NCBI GenBank assembly: GCA_025769875.1
Contig: JAGFNK010000092.1
Coordinates: 62,001 to 126,000, forward strand
Length of the DNA stretch: 64,000 nt
From: Russula earlei
Taxonomy: Eukaryota; Basidiomycota; Agaricomycetes; Russulales; Russulaceae
Direction: 5' to 3'
This document shows, in pieces, positions 1 to 12,387 of the stretch. A program made the position numbers and the translations under genes. A model generated the notes under the pieces. It ran no database searches and was not told where the DNA came from. It was given only the letters and a program-made list of their open reading frames with translations. Each line of letters begins with the position of its first letter. Position 1 is the stretch's first letter.

Positions 1-185
1 ATGGGAAAAGATGCGTTGCATGCCATCAGGGTTTCAAGTTAGGGATTGGCCATGTAGCGCACTGGAACGGTCACACATAGTCCATGGAACTTGATCCAAG
101 GGTGGGTACAGACTAGGGACAAGCTGAGAGCAAGGTTGTGCCCCAGACTGACACTCAATGCTCCAGAGGAGTGCATACACAAGAG

Positions 186-222
186 AGAGAGTGTGTGTAT
201 GTGTGTGTGTTTGTGTGTGTTC
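186..222. repeat. AG/TG microsatellite
   Basis: A short run of GA dinucleotides passes into an imperfect TG dinucleotide run of about 30 bases. It is simple-sequence DNA with no coding sense. Confidence 0.8.
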
Positions 223-2217
223 TTGAGAGAATTGTTCATGCAGGCAGATGAGGAGAGGGCAAATGCAGGTGCAATAGATTGCAAGAAACTGCAAAACTTA
301 ACTCTTATTCAAGACTGTGGCTAGTAGCCTTAAATACTGTAGCAAAAAGTAAGAGAGAGTCAGGTAATCCAAGACATGAATGAGGAGACAACTACATGAG
401 AATCCTATTCCTTTGACTGTGAGTCCGCAAGCGCAAGGCGGTGTGGCGAGGATGAATGGGTGAGGTGCTTTGGGCAACGAGCCCTTGGATCGAGTGACAA
501 TGATGACAGCGAATGTGTCAACAGGGTCCATGCATAGTTGTGTGACAGGTGCAAGGACAATGATTCGTGAATGATGATGGAGAGGTGAGAGTGGGATGAA
601 AGGGAATCAACAACGGGCGAGAGTGATATGACAAAAAGGTGGGGAGCATGAGGCAGACAAAGTGACTAGTGGCGCAAGGGATGGATGTGGATGGGGGAGC
701 ACAAGGCATGGGTGAATGGGTGATGTCAGAGGTGATCAGGGTTGAGCTGCTGTCGCTGTTCCTGGGTGCAGAGTGGGGAATGCGGTGGTGACAGTTGAGA
801 AATTGGTGCAGTAGGGAAGGAGAATATGAAAGGAAAAGAGTGGTGGCAGTTGGATGGAGGAGTGGAGGGAGAGATGATGTGTGGGAGGTGGGGGCAAGTG
901 CGAGTTTCCCAGTCAGTGGGCTCAGACACCTTACAGCTGGATGAGAGAAAGTCATAAAAGAAAAAAAAAAGCATACAACTTAACATGCAATTTTTGCGCA
1001 TGCAGGAAGTTCAGTTGTGTGTCATCATGGATTCATGTGCTGGAATTGGCCCAGCATGCATGGAGGGAGGGAGCACGTAAAAGTAGCACACTGTGTGATT
1101 TCCAAGCCAGTGGGAATCCACCCTACAGTGGATGCAACAAGGGTGGTGGTGGAAAGTGGCAGCAACATGAGAGAGAGGGCAGTGGCAGCATGGTCACAAG
1201 TGTGGCAAGTGGCAATGATGATGCAAGAGCAGTGAGCACAGCTGTTCCTGGGTCAAGACTGGTCTGAACTGGTCAATTGACTGCAAATGACCAAATGTAA
1301 CTGGTCACATGCAGTCCGGTCCGGTTTTTTGTAGATTTGGCAAACCAGTAGCCAGTCATGGTCTCAGGTCACACCAAAATCATGGGAAAAACCCGACTTA
1401 ACTGGACTTTGAAGCACTAACTGTACATGAGGGCTTGCAGCCCACCATCACCTCACCCATTCACACATTGTAAGTATGGCTGGCCATGGAATTACATGTG
1501 GAAATGCAACACAACATGACATGAGACTGACACCTCCTCCCCTTGCCTCAGCTCCCTTTCATCCCTTGCCACCAACAGCACACACACACCACCTCATGCC
1601 CAACATCAAAGCACTCATCACCTTGCCTGGCTCTCACCACTGACCACACAGGCACACTTGCAAGATGTGATTGTGTCGCAGACCCTTCCACCACCTCAAC
1701 TGCCTCACCCAGCCTCAAATTCCCTTTCACCACCTCAAACTTCCTTTCATCATCTCATTTCCTTTCATTACTTCCCTTTCCTTTGTACTTCCTTCCTGTA
1801 TATAAAACCCCTAGCTACTCTGTAGTCACTGAATAATATTCCCTTGCTTCCATCTAACTGCCTGAACAAAGAACCTCACACAACTGCACATGTACTAACT
1901 TGCTCCCCTTTTCCCTTCTCTCTTTTCCCTTGGGACTGGTCAGCCCACTCTTACTCACTCAAGTGTCCCCAACATGCTTCAGCATGATTGCAATTGCTGC
2001 CTCAATGCATGCCTTGTGTCATTGTTTCAATTTGTCCCTCTTGCTCTTCCCTCAATCCTTGTCCAGCCCCATGAACTCAAGTGTGCCATTCTCACATGCT
2101 ACAGTTGTAAATAGTGGCATCATATCATGTGTTCAGCTGCAAGGATAATGTAATCTTACCATGCTTGGGGTCAGCACCCCAAAACATGAAAATTTAATGA
2201 ATGAAACCCATTATTTG

Positions 2218-2780
2218 GCTGCATCTAGATACAGTACATGAGGTTCTACTGTCCAAGTTTCAAGGCAATCCATTGAGAAATGGCTGAGATATGGCAATTC
2301 AAAATTTTGCATGCAGATCAGCACCCAAAAATCAAAACTTCAAGAACTGAATATTAGGCTCCCATATTTTAGCTGCACCTAGATACAGTATATGAGGTTC
2401 TATTGTACAAGTGTCAAGGCAATCTATTGAGAAATGGTTGAGATATGGCAGTTCGAAATTTCACACTCAGATCACACCCAAAAATCGAAACTTCAAGAAC
2501 TGAGAATTAGACCCCAACTCTTGGGCTGCACCTAGATACAGTACATGAGATCCCACTGTCGAAGTTTCAAGTCAATTGATTTGGAAACAGTCAAGATATG
2601 GCAGTTCAAAGTTTTGCACTCATGTCAGCACCCAAAATTTGACATGTCAAGAACTGAATATTAGGCTCCCATATTTTAGCTGCACCTAGATACAGTATAT
2701 AAGATTCTACTGTCAAAGTTTCAAGGCAATCTGTTGGGAAACTGTTGAGATATAGCAGTTTTAATTTTGCATTTGAAATG
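2218..2780. repeat. 154-bp tandem repeat, about 3.6 copies
   Basis: The anchor gctgcaYctagatacagta occurs at 2218, 2372, 2525 and 2679, giving spacings of 154, 153 and 154 bp. Each unit continues with a version of aaggcaatc, then ttgagatatggcagttc, then aRcttcaagaactga. The copies have diverged by scattered substitutions, many of them C/T or G/A. The last copy is incomplete and runs into a segment (about 2773-2816) that recurs at 29310-29354. Confidence 0.85.
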
Positions 2781-2816
2781 ACATCCAAAAATGGCAAGTA
2801 GCAAGGTCACATGAAA
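2773..2816. repeat. Dispersed repeat end, copy 1
   Basis: A stretch of about 44 bp starting gaaatgacatcca and ending aaggtcacatgaaaac is nearly repeated at 29310-29354, with a few substitutions and a two-base indel. Copy 1 abuts the 154-bp tandem array. It marks a shared end of a dispersed repeat family. Confidence 0.7.
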
Positions 2817-2827
2817 ACTGACAAGTA

Positions 2828-4540
2828 ATGTCCTATCACCACATCATGATACGACATATCATGATGTATAGCCCTCCCTTATATAAGTGTCCTGAACCGA
2901 GCTTGCCACACGATCAAGCTAATCCCTGCAGTTACAATCCTCTCCAGCTGCGCTCCGACTCACGTCTAGGGCTCTATGCATTGACGGGTACCGGTTACCT
3001 GCAATCACTCTAAATTTTGTACGCCCCTGCGAACTGTTCTCTTTCAAAACTCCATATTCCCCACGCATAAGTAACAACGATGCACACCTTTTCTATTTTT
3101 GCTATATTTTGCTTTGCCAGTGGCATCGTTCCATCGCTCGCACTTCCCTCTGGTAATCCTCCAAAGTAAGCCAACCTCTTCGAGTTTCGACTTCTCCCGT
3201 GAAGTAAACTTTACTTTGCAGTGAAAACAGAGGCAGATTATCTAAAAAGGAATTCGAAAAACTGATGTACCAGCGGAAATATCTTTTCAAACTCAAAATT
3301 CATCCGGCTTTTCCATATTTTTCTCTTGATGACAAAAGGATCGTTGCTGCCCATGAACAATCCATCAATGAGCGTCTACTCGACCACTGTAAAGCGGTGG
3401 CCAACGAAAGAAGGAAGGCCGAGATGGGGAATCACAAGAACGCTCGTTGAGTTAGACAACTCAGAGGAAACAGAAGCGAAGGGGACAAGGATTGAGCAGG
3501 CCAGAAAACTACGAGAGGTTTTATGCATACTTGTAGTAGTAGGTCCATTACTTTCATAGGGCATTTCTAGGGCTGGTTCTGTCACCGCCACGTACATTTT
3601 CTTGTGGGCTAGTGAGACTGTCCGATTGCTAGGTATGTTAGTAAGCTGTCCGATTCATGGCTATGGTGGTACCCAATAGTACCGAATCGACCGCTTCGAT
3701 GGCCTTATGGGGGCGTGTTCCCGCTTATCCCGATTATCTCACGGCCGATTGGACAAGCCGGCCTTGCACGCGTGGCTGATGTCAAGTTACTGTCATGCTC
3801 CGAACGCATGAAGTGGAGCCTCTTGAGTTTGATGACGTGTGGCCACTGCGCCTACTACTGATGGTTAGCCACGCGCAGGAACCCCCTTGACGTTGGGATT
3901 CACGCCTGACAAGGCCTCGGTGAGGTCTCAAGTGATAGCATCGAATGTTCCTAACAGGGGACGCATTGGTAGTGGCGCTGACGTGGTACCGTCGCGGTAC
4001 CACAGCTTATCGGAGGACGCCTATCGGGGATTCCGCAGGTCAGGCCGGACAGGTTCCGCAAACTGCAAAACAAACGACAGCGCCCCCTATCCTATATGCC
4101 GTTGTCGGCCACACGCGCCAGTCGTGATGCGACTTCTCGATATCCAGTTGGCTCTGCGCGGCGGGCGATCATATGGTAAAATAAACAACATACACACGAC
4201 GACAGTGATGATCGGAGATTCGAGCCCACCGGCACAACTTTTGCACTCTGTCTGTCCTGACCCATGCGAGGCCGTCACCCGCGAGGGTAAAAGTCTTCTG
4301 TGTCGAAAGAGTGTTCAGACAGTCGACGGTCGGTCAGGATCGTGCATCATGCACCATGAAGCGGTGTCTACTTACAAGCCGGGGAGGAACAAAAAAAAAT
4401 TGGAGTCACTGCAAGTCTGCCGAGGTGCCAGGCCTGTGTGTATCGAGAGGAGAGGACGGAGTGGTAGGATTCGATTGGGCCCAAAAACTTAGGGAAAAAA
4501 TGAATGACGACTAATTCAAATATTTACACGTACGGGTCCG
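2828..4540. other. Gene-poor stretch with no assignable gene
   Basis: Base composition changes to CpG-containing DNA near 2830, and a TATA-like tatataag lies at about 2880. Short open frames exist on both strands. One on the minus strand near 3102-3296 reads like protein (GEVETRRGWLTLEDYQREV), but I could not tie it to a family or a complete gene. A 201-codon plus-strand frame at 3887-4492 has a composition that does not look like a conserved protein. Nothing here is called as a gene. Confidence 0.4.
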
Positions 4541-4691
4541 GCTTTGTCTGTTCACACGCCAACTGCAACACCAGTCGTAATCGCTTATAGGCCCTCCCCA
4601 TCTGCTACTATGATCTCAAAGCTGAAGCTTTTGCTTTTCGTCCATCTGATTGGACGAGGCCGCACATTTCAAGTCAACACTGGACGGTCAG

Positions 4692-4754
4692 ACTCCTCCT
4701 GGTTTAAATGGCCGACAGTCTCCGAGACCTTTGGTGATTTAAACCAGGAGGAGT
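4692..4754. repeat. Perfect 18-bp inverted repeat with 27-bp loop
   Basis: actcctcctggtttaaat at 4692-4709 is the exact reverse complement of atttaaaccaggaggagt at 4737-4754. The spacer is 27 bp. The site can form a strong hairpin. It lies just 5' of a plus-strand open stretch that begins at about 4760 (MSIPTTRLLHKVDFPDGEDV). Role unknown. Confidence 0.8.
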
Positions 4755-6060
4755 TGGAGGATGTCGATACCGACAACTCGTCTTCTCCACAAAGTCGACT
4801 TCCCTGATGGCGAGGACGTTGAAGATGCTCATCAAACTCCCACAGGGGAGCTGAAACTACCGCCTCGGCCGCTCTCCAAAGTATTCCCGACGGATCCTTG
4901 TGAAGGTTCCAGACGTCAGTGAGTGAGCAAGTGAGAGCAAGTCCCCGAGGCTGATCATGAGCGCATCATGAGCGTTGCTGACGACCATTCTGCCTCAGGC
5001 TGGTCCTCGCTTCAGAATCTGTCCTTGGAAACAGATTACCACCCATCGGGGTTGGACGAAAACGCCAAAGGGAGGTGCCAATCATCGCATTAGCATTAGT
5101 AAAGCAGTCCTCCTGTCGCACCGAGGAATGTGGGGGAAGAGCCTTGACTCAACACGAAATCCAGTGCCTAATCTCCAGGAAAAGCACATATCAAAAACCA
5201 AAAGTCGCCGACCTAAGACACTCTGCTCTCGGCTCAACCGCAGATGCTCTTCTCATCCGCGCGGAGTATGTTCAAAGCCATCTCTATGATGGGGATGATG
5301 TTCAAGCCAAAGTCGTCACGGGGCCAACCTGGAATTGGTACGTGGTTCATCACGCTGTATCCGACATTGATATCTAAAATGCCATTGCGCCAGGCAAAAC
5401 GTGCTTTCTCTTCTGTCTCTTGCTCCGCCGTTTGAGCGAGCAAAAGCCCGCTGCCCTACAAATGTCCCAGGTCTTTGTTGTATACCAACAGGACGCCCCT
5501 CGTATATACGGTTTCAACCAGTTAAACGCGCAGCAAGTTTGAACGCTTCAGAATCCCAGAGCGCCAGTGACATGATCCGACGGTTCTGGTGCTCTCTTTG
5601 AGATCAGTATGCCCACACCCTTGCACTGGCACCGAATCTCGTCTGCCAATCTCGTCATCCTCGGACGCCCGGGAGACGCCCTGGTCCAATATTTCCATTC
5701 TCAAGGTTTCGTTTCCAAGGTCCCGTTCTGGTCTGGACGGAGTTTGTTTGGGTCAAAGATGAGAGCCTCCGACTCCACATCTCATTTCACAAATTCATCT
5801 CTAATCCCACGTTCAAGAGAAGCTTGCTGTATTGTAACAGCTTTGTTGTTGACATCCTGAAATATCGCCGCCTCAGGCTACCGTACCAAAGACCGTCACT
5901 ATCGTGCTGGAAAGCTCTAGGATTCTCACTTTTATCTGGAAGCTGGATAACCACCGCATTACTTGGGAACGTGGACATAGTGGGGTTCATGATTTTACAC
6001 GTCTGGCCGGGGAGGCTCTGTGAAAGGTCATCGGTAACCTTCGGTGTCGGTTGACAAGAC
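4755..6060. pseudogene. Unassigned coding-like remnants beyond the PLD 3' end
   Basis: Several protein-like stretches are visible but they do not join into one gene. On the plus strand from about 4760 a frame reads MSIPTTRLLHKVDFPDGEDV and stays open to about 4920. On the minus strand, 5234-5443 contains GYSVMNHVPIPGWPRDDFGL followed by NIIPIIEMALNILRADEKS. Further upstream on the minus strand, 5870-5990 contains MSTFPSNAVVIQLPDKSE and about 5560-5800 contains IFDPNKLRPDQNG and EIRCQCKGVGILISKRAPE. These lie in different frames with stops between them. I read this as a decayed or heavily interrupted gene of unknown family, mainly on the minus strand. It could also be a live gene with many introns that I failed to splice. 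Confidence 0.3.
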
Positions 6061-6224
6061 TATGGAATGGACTACCCTTGGCCGCTAGATATGTAAAATA
6101 GCTCGTCGTAAAGACTACAGTATAACGTGGCTACGAATTATCAACAGGGCTTGTGTGTAATTCTGTGTGCGTATCGGGGACAATAAATAGACATGCGAAC
6201 GAGAATGCGAACAATGGGTAATGA

Positions 6225-9200
6225 CTAGTCGTATATTGGCAGGGGCAACATCCTGTCAGTGATGAATAAAAAGTTGTTCGCGATGTCCTCGCCTTCCAAG
6301 AATCGCGTCGGATAGACGACTGTTATTTCAATGTGCCAGTGAGCGCGTGCCGAGCAGATGAACACGTCGAAAACTGACCCAAATGGCCGCACAACTGGTT
6401 TACAAGTGCCTCCATCTCTTCCCTTTCCTGTCTTGTGAAAGGAGCCGGCTCCCCCCTGACCTTCTTTCCTTTGTCCTGGAACGCAGCACCGCTGGCGTTC
6501 TCGGTGGACCTTGGGCCTCCTGACTTTTCACTTGCTGGTAGTAGGGTCGCTTTTTCAGCGACGGAATCCCCGCCTCTGGAAAAACCACCTTGGGCATGTC
6601 CGTTTGTCAGGAGCGAGTTATCCTCGACGGTCTCTGGCCTGTGAAGGCCGGTCGATGCCTCGAGTCCCCGCCGCTCTCGTTGCTGTTCTTGCTCGGCTGA
6701 AGTGCGCTCCGTTCTTCCTGCAGAAGACACGCGCACAATAGGCTCGACCGTATCGTCCTTAAGGGGCTGACTGGTTCTCAACTATAAACGATCAGACTAG
6801 GAACGACTCGCGTACTGGCTTGAGCAGGCGGTCATGATAGGCGACGAACTCCTTGTAATGTTTCCACGTGGTGACGAGGTCGTCCGGTATGACGCGAAAC
6901 ACGCGACGGAAGATCTCGGTCTAAAAGTGGTATTTGCCAGTTGGTGGCAGATTTGTTTGGAAATTCCTCGAACACCTACATTGTATGTCGCACACGCGAC
7001 CCAAATGTCATTCCAAAACTCGTCGCAGATCGGGTCTTCAAAGCTATTGGCATCATACTTGGGCCTGGGAGTTGAGAGTGTCCAGGGTGACTTAGGATTC
7101 GGATAATTCGGCGCGTTTCGCGTTCGCGGCAGCGTCTGTTCCTTCGCATTAGTATCATACTTCCTCATCCGCCCATCAGAAGACGGGTTGTCCTCAGATG
7201 CTAAGGACGTTTCCGCGGGAGCGCAGAACTTTTGCCAGTTCTCTTCTTGGACCTCGGCCAAAAAACTTTCAACCTTTTCCGGCTCTTCATCAATTGACAT
7301 CCTGTGCGCGCCTTGGGCAGGTCGTCGATGGTTTGTCACACCGTTCTCTTCGAGGATTGGGACTAGAGGGTCGGCTGAGCTAGATGTCATCCCGCTGTGA
7401 TGAGGGTAGGTGCTGTTGCCCTCTTCGAAGGTAGCGTCGGCCACACGCGTGTGTGGAAGGGTGACATTCTTGGACCCGGTGTCCTCCAAGCCATGAATGG
7501 CTAGGAAGTCCCTCATCAGAAGGTAAACAAGGCTCAAGAAGACCGAATATCACCTTGTAACATGGCATCCCCTGCGGCCCGCATCGTGTTCTTGGCTCTT
7601 TCTGCATGGTGGACTTTCTCAGTGACGGATCCATGTCCATGTCTCTGCTCAACATCGGGGCTCCATACATTCACCCTATGACTCCCTTCTGCAATATCAT
7701 GTACTTGTGCGTCCTCATCATCGAGGGCATCGACATCAATGCCAACGTGTTCACGCATCAAGCGAACACGAAGCGAGTGCGCGAATCTACCAACTTTGAA
7801 CGGCTCTCCAGCCATTTTTCTGAAAGCAGGGTCGGTATGCTACCTTGTTAACGAAAAGAGTTTCATACCCATCGATCATGTCAGTATCACGGATCATGGC
7901 GGCTAGCTCTGAATCGCGATCACCGCGCTGCGATCGTTCGTTTATATTGGCGCTTCCGATGATGGCCAGTCGATCGTCCACGATGCAGACCTTCCCGTGG
8001 ATATATACCTAGAGTTGCGTCAGTACTGATCCTGCTGGTGCTTGCCACATAAACAAACCTGTTCAGTGGTCAAGACATCATCACGCAGCTTTCCCCAGGT
8101 GCGTAGGGAAAAAATGGAGAAGTATTCGTTGGGCTAGAAATGTAAAAAATTATCACTCGGTCAGCACGAATCGATAACAAGGGACGAACATCGATGCCCG
8201 CTCTGCGTAGACGGGAAAATAATGAGTTCGGGCCGCGGCTGATCGAGCGATTCTGACAATCTAAAATGATTCGGACCTAGAAGTCGAATTTATCACGCAG
8301 TCTAGATAACATGCAGCGATGTGGACTTGCCGCACTAGCATCAGGGTGATCGACGGGGAAGGGGAAGCCGGGAAGGAGGGGAATGACGAGGCAACATCTC
8401 CACTTCGTGCCTTCACGATGTGCACGCTTGATGCGATGGAAAATCGCGTCTCCGATTCGGTTCTCGATAGTCACGTCCTCTGTGGCTGTTCTGTATCGTC
8501 CATCAAGATCGAGCCAGAAGAATGAATGGTGGAGAGAAAATTTGCGTACGACGTAATGAAGAACTGGTTTTCCAGGTAAACAAAATGTTCGGAAAGTTGA
8601 ATGGCTATACAGGAGTCAGCTATGATAGAATCCATACACGGAGGGTCCACAAGCCTTTGAGGTAGGCATTCTGAATAGAACATTCCACTTTGTCTGGTGT
8701 GCCAAGAGACCAGGGACCCGCGGATCGACAAATTTGTAGTTCACAAGTGCCAGTCAATCCGAGTTGTGTAAGTTCCCCAGGCCTGAACTCAGGCGGCGGA
8801 GTGAGATGAGGCATCACGCGCGAATGTTTCTGAGTCAGTTGGTCAGTTACCACCTGTTACCACTTGACATATCACACGCCTTGATTCTCAGCAAGTAGTT
8901 CCACCTAAGGGCACTTGAACATAATCTGACGCCTGTAACTAGTAGAACTGACCTCTGAACAAAATGACGAGCAAGGTCCCGAGCTGGCTGACCGACAATT
9001 TGGAGGCCGACGTCGTGCCTGCGTCCAATTGGTCAGACCTCGAGTCGGGCCAGCATATAAGGACAAAAAACGTTACCATGGCATACGCGGAATCCTTAGT
9101 CGATCGTGCAAATCCTCGTCAGGTTTCATCAGTGTGTGGAAGTCCGCGATTCGGGGGTTACTGTAATCTTTTCCTACCATGTCGTCAGCATTATGTTTGT

Positions 9201-12200
9201 ATCAACTGGTGTAAACTCTGCCTCACCTGGCCAAATGGGTTCTCCACCTTCCTCAGGGTCATCCACAAGGGCGTGTTGCGGGGTATCCCACCTGTCCATC
9301 GAACATAGTTAGTCACAAGAGAGGATGTCCAGGAGCAGCGCACCTCCCGAAGCTGAGATCGAAACCTCCCATGAATGCGATTGTGGAGTCGATGACGCAC
9401 AATTTCTCGTGCTGTAACAGCTTCATAAGAACGTCCAATCTCGAACAAATCTACCCAAACATACGTGTAGCCCAGTACAAAGTTCCAGTCTGGAAGTGCG
9501 AAGGTGAACGCTGAACCATAATATTTGGATGCAGCGTTGTCAGTCGTTGCTTTGCGTAGCTGCGCAAAGTCAGCATGACCTAAACTATAGATAGGCGTCA
9601 TGCCCATACTTGCTGTCTGTGGGTGTTGTCCGGCTCGATACCTCTTGGCTGTGCAATGTCAGGCAGAACACAACGACGTGAAGATGATGTGGGACTTACT
9701 AGAGTATGATAAAGATTTTAACGCCGGCTTTGGCCTTGTTCTCCAGCAGGTTATCAAGGCGGTACTTGGGCATGCCAGGCCTGCGCAAGCAGAGCTCTGT
9801 TTCGCATCAGCCATGCCAGGAAAGAAACTGTGAAGACTAACCAGGTGAGAGCCACCAATCGTGGATATAGATCGTATCTTTTGCGAGAAGAATCGCACGT
9901 GATAGGTTCCAGAAATAGTCTCGCTGTCCTTGTCAGGGCTGACACGCTCGAGCCACCACGACGAAGAAAACTCACGCCGTCGACAAGCCACTGCGCGGAG
10001 ACGTTCATCCGGATTGGTGCAAAACTGTCAAACCGATGTTTTCCAACAAAATGCGATGTCGCAGCAACCTTCTCGAACCCTGCAATCCACTGCAGCATCT
10101 GGCGCTATGAACCGGCAGTTCAATACCTTGACCACCACCTCGTTTGCGCGATGGTGCTATCGCGGACTTTGAAAGCATGAACGACACACACCTCACTTCG
10201 GGCATAACATTTGAGCTGCATCTGCGAGTTCTCGATGTAGAACGTGTGTTTCGACACGTCGCCTGACATGCGTCGCTTCTTTTTCCGCTGATCCCCTACC
10301 ACTTGAGGATGTGGTGTGTTCGGTACACTCTCGTTGAGCGGGTCCGTGTTCGTCGACGGGTCAAGAAGCGGCGTCGGCGGACGTGAGCCAGAGTACTGAA
10401 AACTCTGCGTCCGTGTCTGACTGGACATGTTGCTCTCGTTCGTCATTTGCCGTGCTGGGTGGCTCTGCGTGTGATGATGTCCCGTGGGGAGAATGCAATA
10501 CATGCGACAAATGCGAGCGGAGTGAACCGAGGAATGACTTGCGCGCTGCGCTCGCGTTGTCCCCAGACAGGCATGCGGTCGAGAGAGCCTGTTCTGGCTT
10601 TGCTGCGCCACTATCTCGTGTGAAGTCACCGTGCAACAGGCTCAGCCCCTGGCGATAATATCGCGTTGGTCTTTTGATTTTAAAATCGGCGTCAAGGAGG
10701 AAGACATCCCACACATCGAGTTCTCCCGGCTCTTCGACTGCGACGAGGTAGGAATCTCGGATCATACACCATTTCTGCTTCCTCTTCTGCAAACGGCTAG
10801 CGGATTTTCGACCAAAGCCGGCGCCCTTGTTGCCAGAGGCGACAATCCGGAGATAGCCTGCTTTGTACTGCACGCCACTGGACTGCGCGAGGTGGATAGA
10901 AAGTGCAGAAACTTCCAAGAAACCAGCGAGGCGATTTGACGTGGGGAGAAACATCTGGACACAAAATCAGGGGGTGCAAGTAGGTGACTACGTCAAGGCA
11001 CGCACGACCGCGCGAATAAGATCGATGAGGTAGCTCTCGAGACTCTCGCGTTGCAAACGAGCGAAGTCGGCCCGACTGACATCGCTGCCCCCCTCGCGAC
11101 TCTCCCTCTTGAGAAACTTAAAATATGGAATGCCTGGGGCCGTCCTTAGCCCTCGTGTGCAGACATACTCAAGTGCATGAACCTACTCGTTCGAGGAAAC
11201 TCTGGGAGTTTGTCCATGTTGCGATTATACGTTTTAGACACAGCAAAGTGCGCATGTAACGACAAGAAGTCTCGCAGCTGACGATAGAGCACCCAACGCA
11301 TGGCACCGTTTGCGTATTCACATTCGATCCGGAAAACTGAATGGGACCCATGAAGCGGGTGGAGGCTATCGCTGATGCGAATGCGCAGTCGATGAAGAAG
11401 TATGGGTACGCGCCTCCGGCCGTGCTCGTCGCGTTCGAACCAGAGACCAAGAATGAGGGCAGATAGTCCGCCGACGATCAACTCATCAGCTATGTTCACG
11501 CCGCTGGGTGTGACAGCAGACGAAGGTGGTTCTTTGGCGGCTGATGACACAAGACGTGGGAAGAGGGAACGAATGCGACTCCAACCCATAGAAGGAGACT
11601 TGCTTCCTGAGGCCTGACTACCTTGGCGCTCGAAGCTCCCGCGCTTGTCTGCTGCGGATAAAGACAACGAGCGGGCTCGCTTTGAACTGGGACCGGAACC
11701 GGAGGGGACAGCGGAGCTGACTCTACGAGACAATGGTCGGCTATTGGGATGCGAATCGCACTTGTCCTTTTCCTTTGCCCAATCAACGCCGGAAGTTTCC
11801 TCGTTGGGTGAACCGGTGAGAGTATCTGAGAGCAAGCGGGACTTGAAGTCGTCCCAGAGGCTTGCCGCTTCTTTCCGTTTCCCTCGCCGGTCTCCGGCCT
11901 CACGCTCGCGGTCTTTCTGGCCCAGGTGGATGGTGTCCAACGGACTGCGGAACTGGGTCTCTCGGGGTGAAAGGTCGTATGTGAATGAATCGCGACGTAT
12001 GGCATGATCCGTCAAGCCGCGCGGTCGTCTGGGTTCTTCCAGAATGTCACCGCTATCATGGTTGATATGGCTGTGGGATGAGAGCGAGGGCGGGATAGGA
12101 TGGTTGTATGAGAACGAGAGGGATCGGGGAGGACCAGTTCGGGCGGCCGGAGTCAGAGAAGAAGCGCCGTAGGAATGACGCGAGGGGGCGGAAGGCTTTA

Positions 12201-12387
12201 ATGTATGCTTAGGTACCCCCGAGTCGACATCCAGGGGCTCTCTGAAGGGTCCTTGGAAGGTCGGGTGCACTCCCGACGTTTCCGAGTTGGAAGCGGGGTG
12301 GGCATCCTTCTGATTCGTGTCACCATCTGCGGGGCGGTATTTTTCAGCATGGGAGGCGTCGTCCAGGATGTCGGTCAGGGAAGGCAT
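6225..12387 (-). CDS. SPO14: Phospholipase D with PX and PH domains
   Basis: Hydrolyses phosphatidylcholine to phosphatidic acid and choline; the fungal PX-PH class acts on membranes in secretion, polar growth and sporulation. The long first exon (12387-11146) has a disordered, Ser/Arg-rich N-terminus and then a PX domain ([16 protein letters not shown], with [14 protein letters not shown], near 11400-11180). A PH domain follows at about 10850-10690 ([16 protein letters not shown]). The catalytic half has the conserved IYIHDWW (about 9851-9875), HKD motif 1 [16 protein letters not shown] (9362-9412) and HKD motif 2 [16 protein letters not shown] (7950-8000), both matching HxKx4D. The C-terminus ends with [16 protein letters not shown], then a stop at 6225-6227. 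There are many small introns. The start is uncertain: an open frame continues upstream of 12387 to about 12470 (RFGSLVDLIHISTPC), so a further 5' exon is possible. Confidence 0.93.

Larger units (their letters stand above)
1..2827. repeat. CpG-poor repeat-rich region, left edge
   Basis: I see no recognisable gene here. The stretch has few CpG dinucleotides and many TG/CA steps, unlike the CpG-rich genes further right, which is the usual mark of methylated and deaminated transposon DNA in fungi. It holds a TG/AG microsatellite near 186-222, a 154-bp tandem repeat at 2218-2780 and a TATA-like site (tgtatataaaacccc, about 1797-1811) that could belong to an old LTR. The LTR idea is inference: I could not find paired ends or a primer-binding site. 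Confidence 0.6.

Noticed and set aside
1290..1900. Solo LTR with TATA box
   Set aside because: A TATA-like site is present, but I found no paired TG...CA ends, target-site duplication or internal retroelement sequence.
4180..4290. Possible tRNA on the minus strand because of ggctcgaatctcc, like a T-arm
   Set aside because: The stem flanking the loop pairs poorly and I could not build matching D, anticodon and acceptor arms.
3887..4492. 201-codon plus-strand open frame
   Set aside because: Composition and lack of any motif or splice context make it look like chance; it overlaps frames on the other strand of equal quality.
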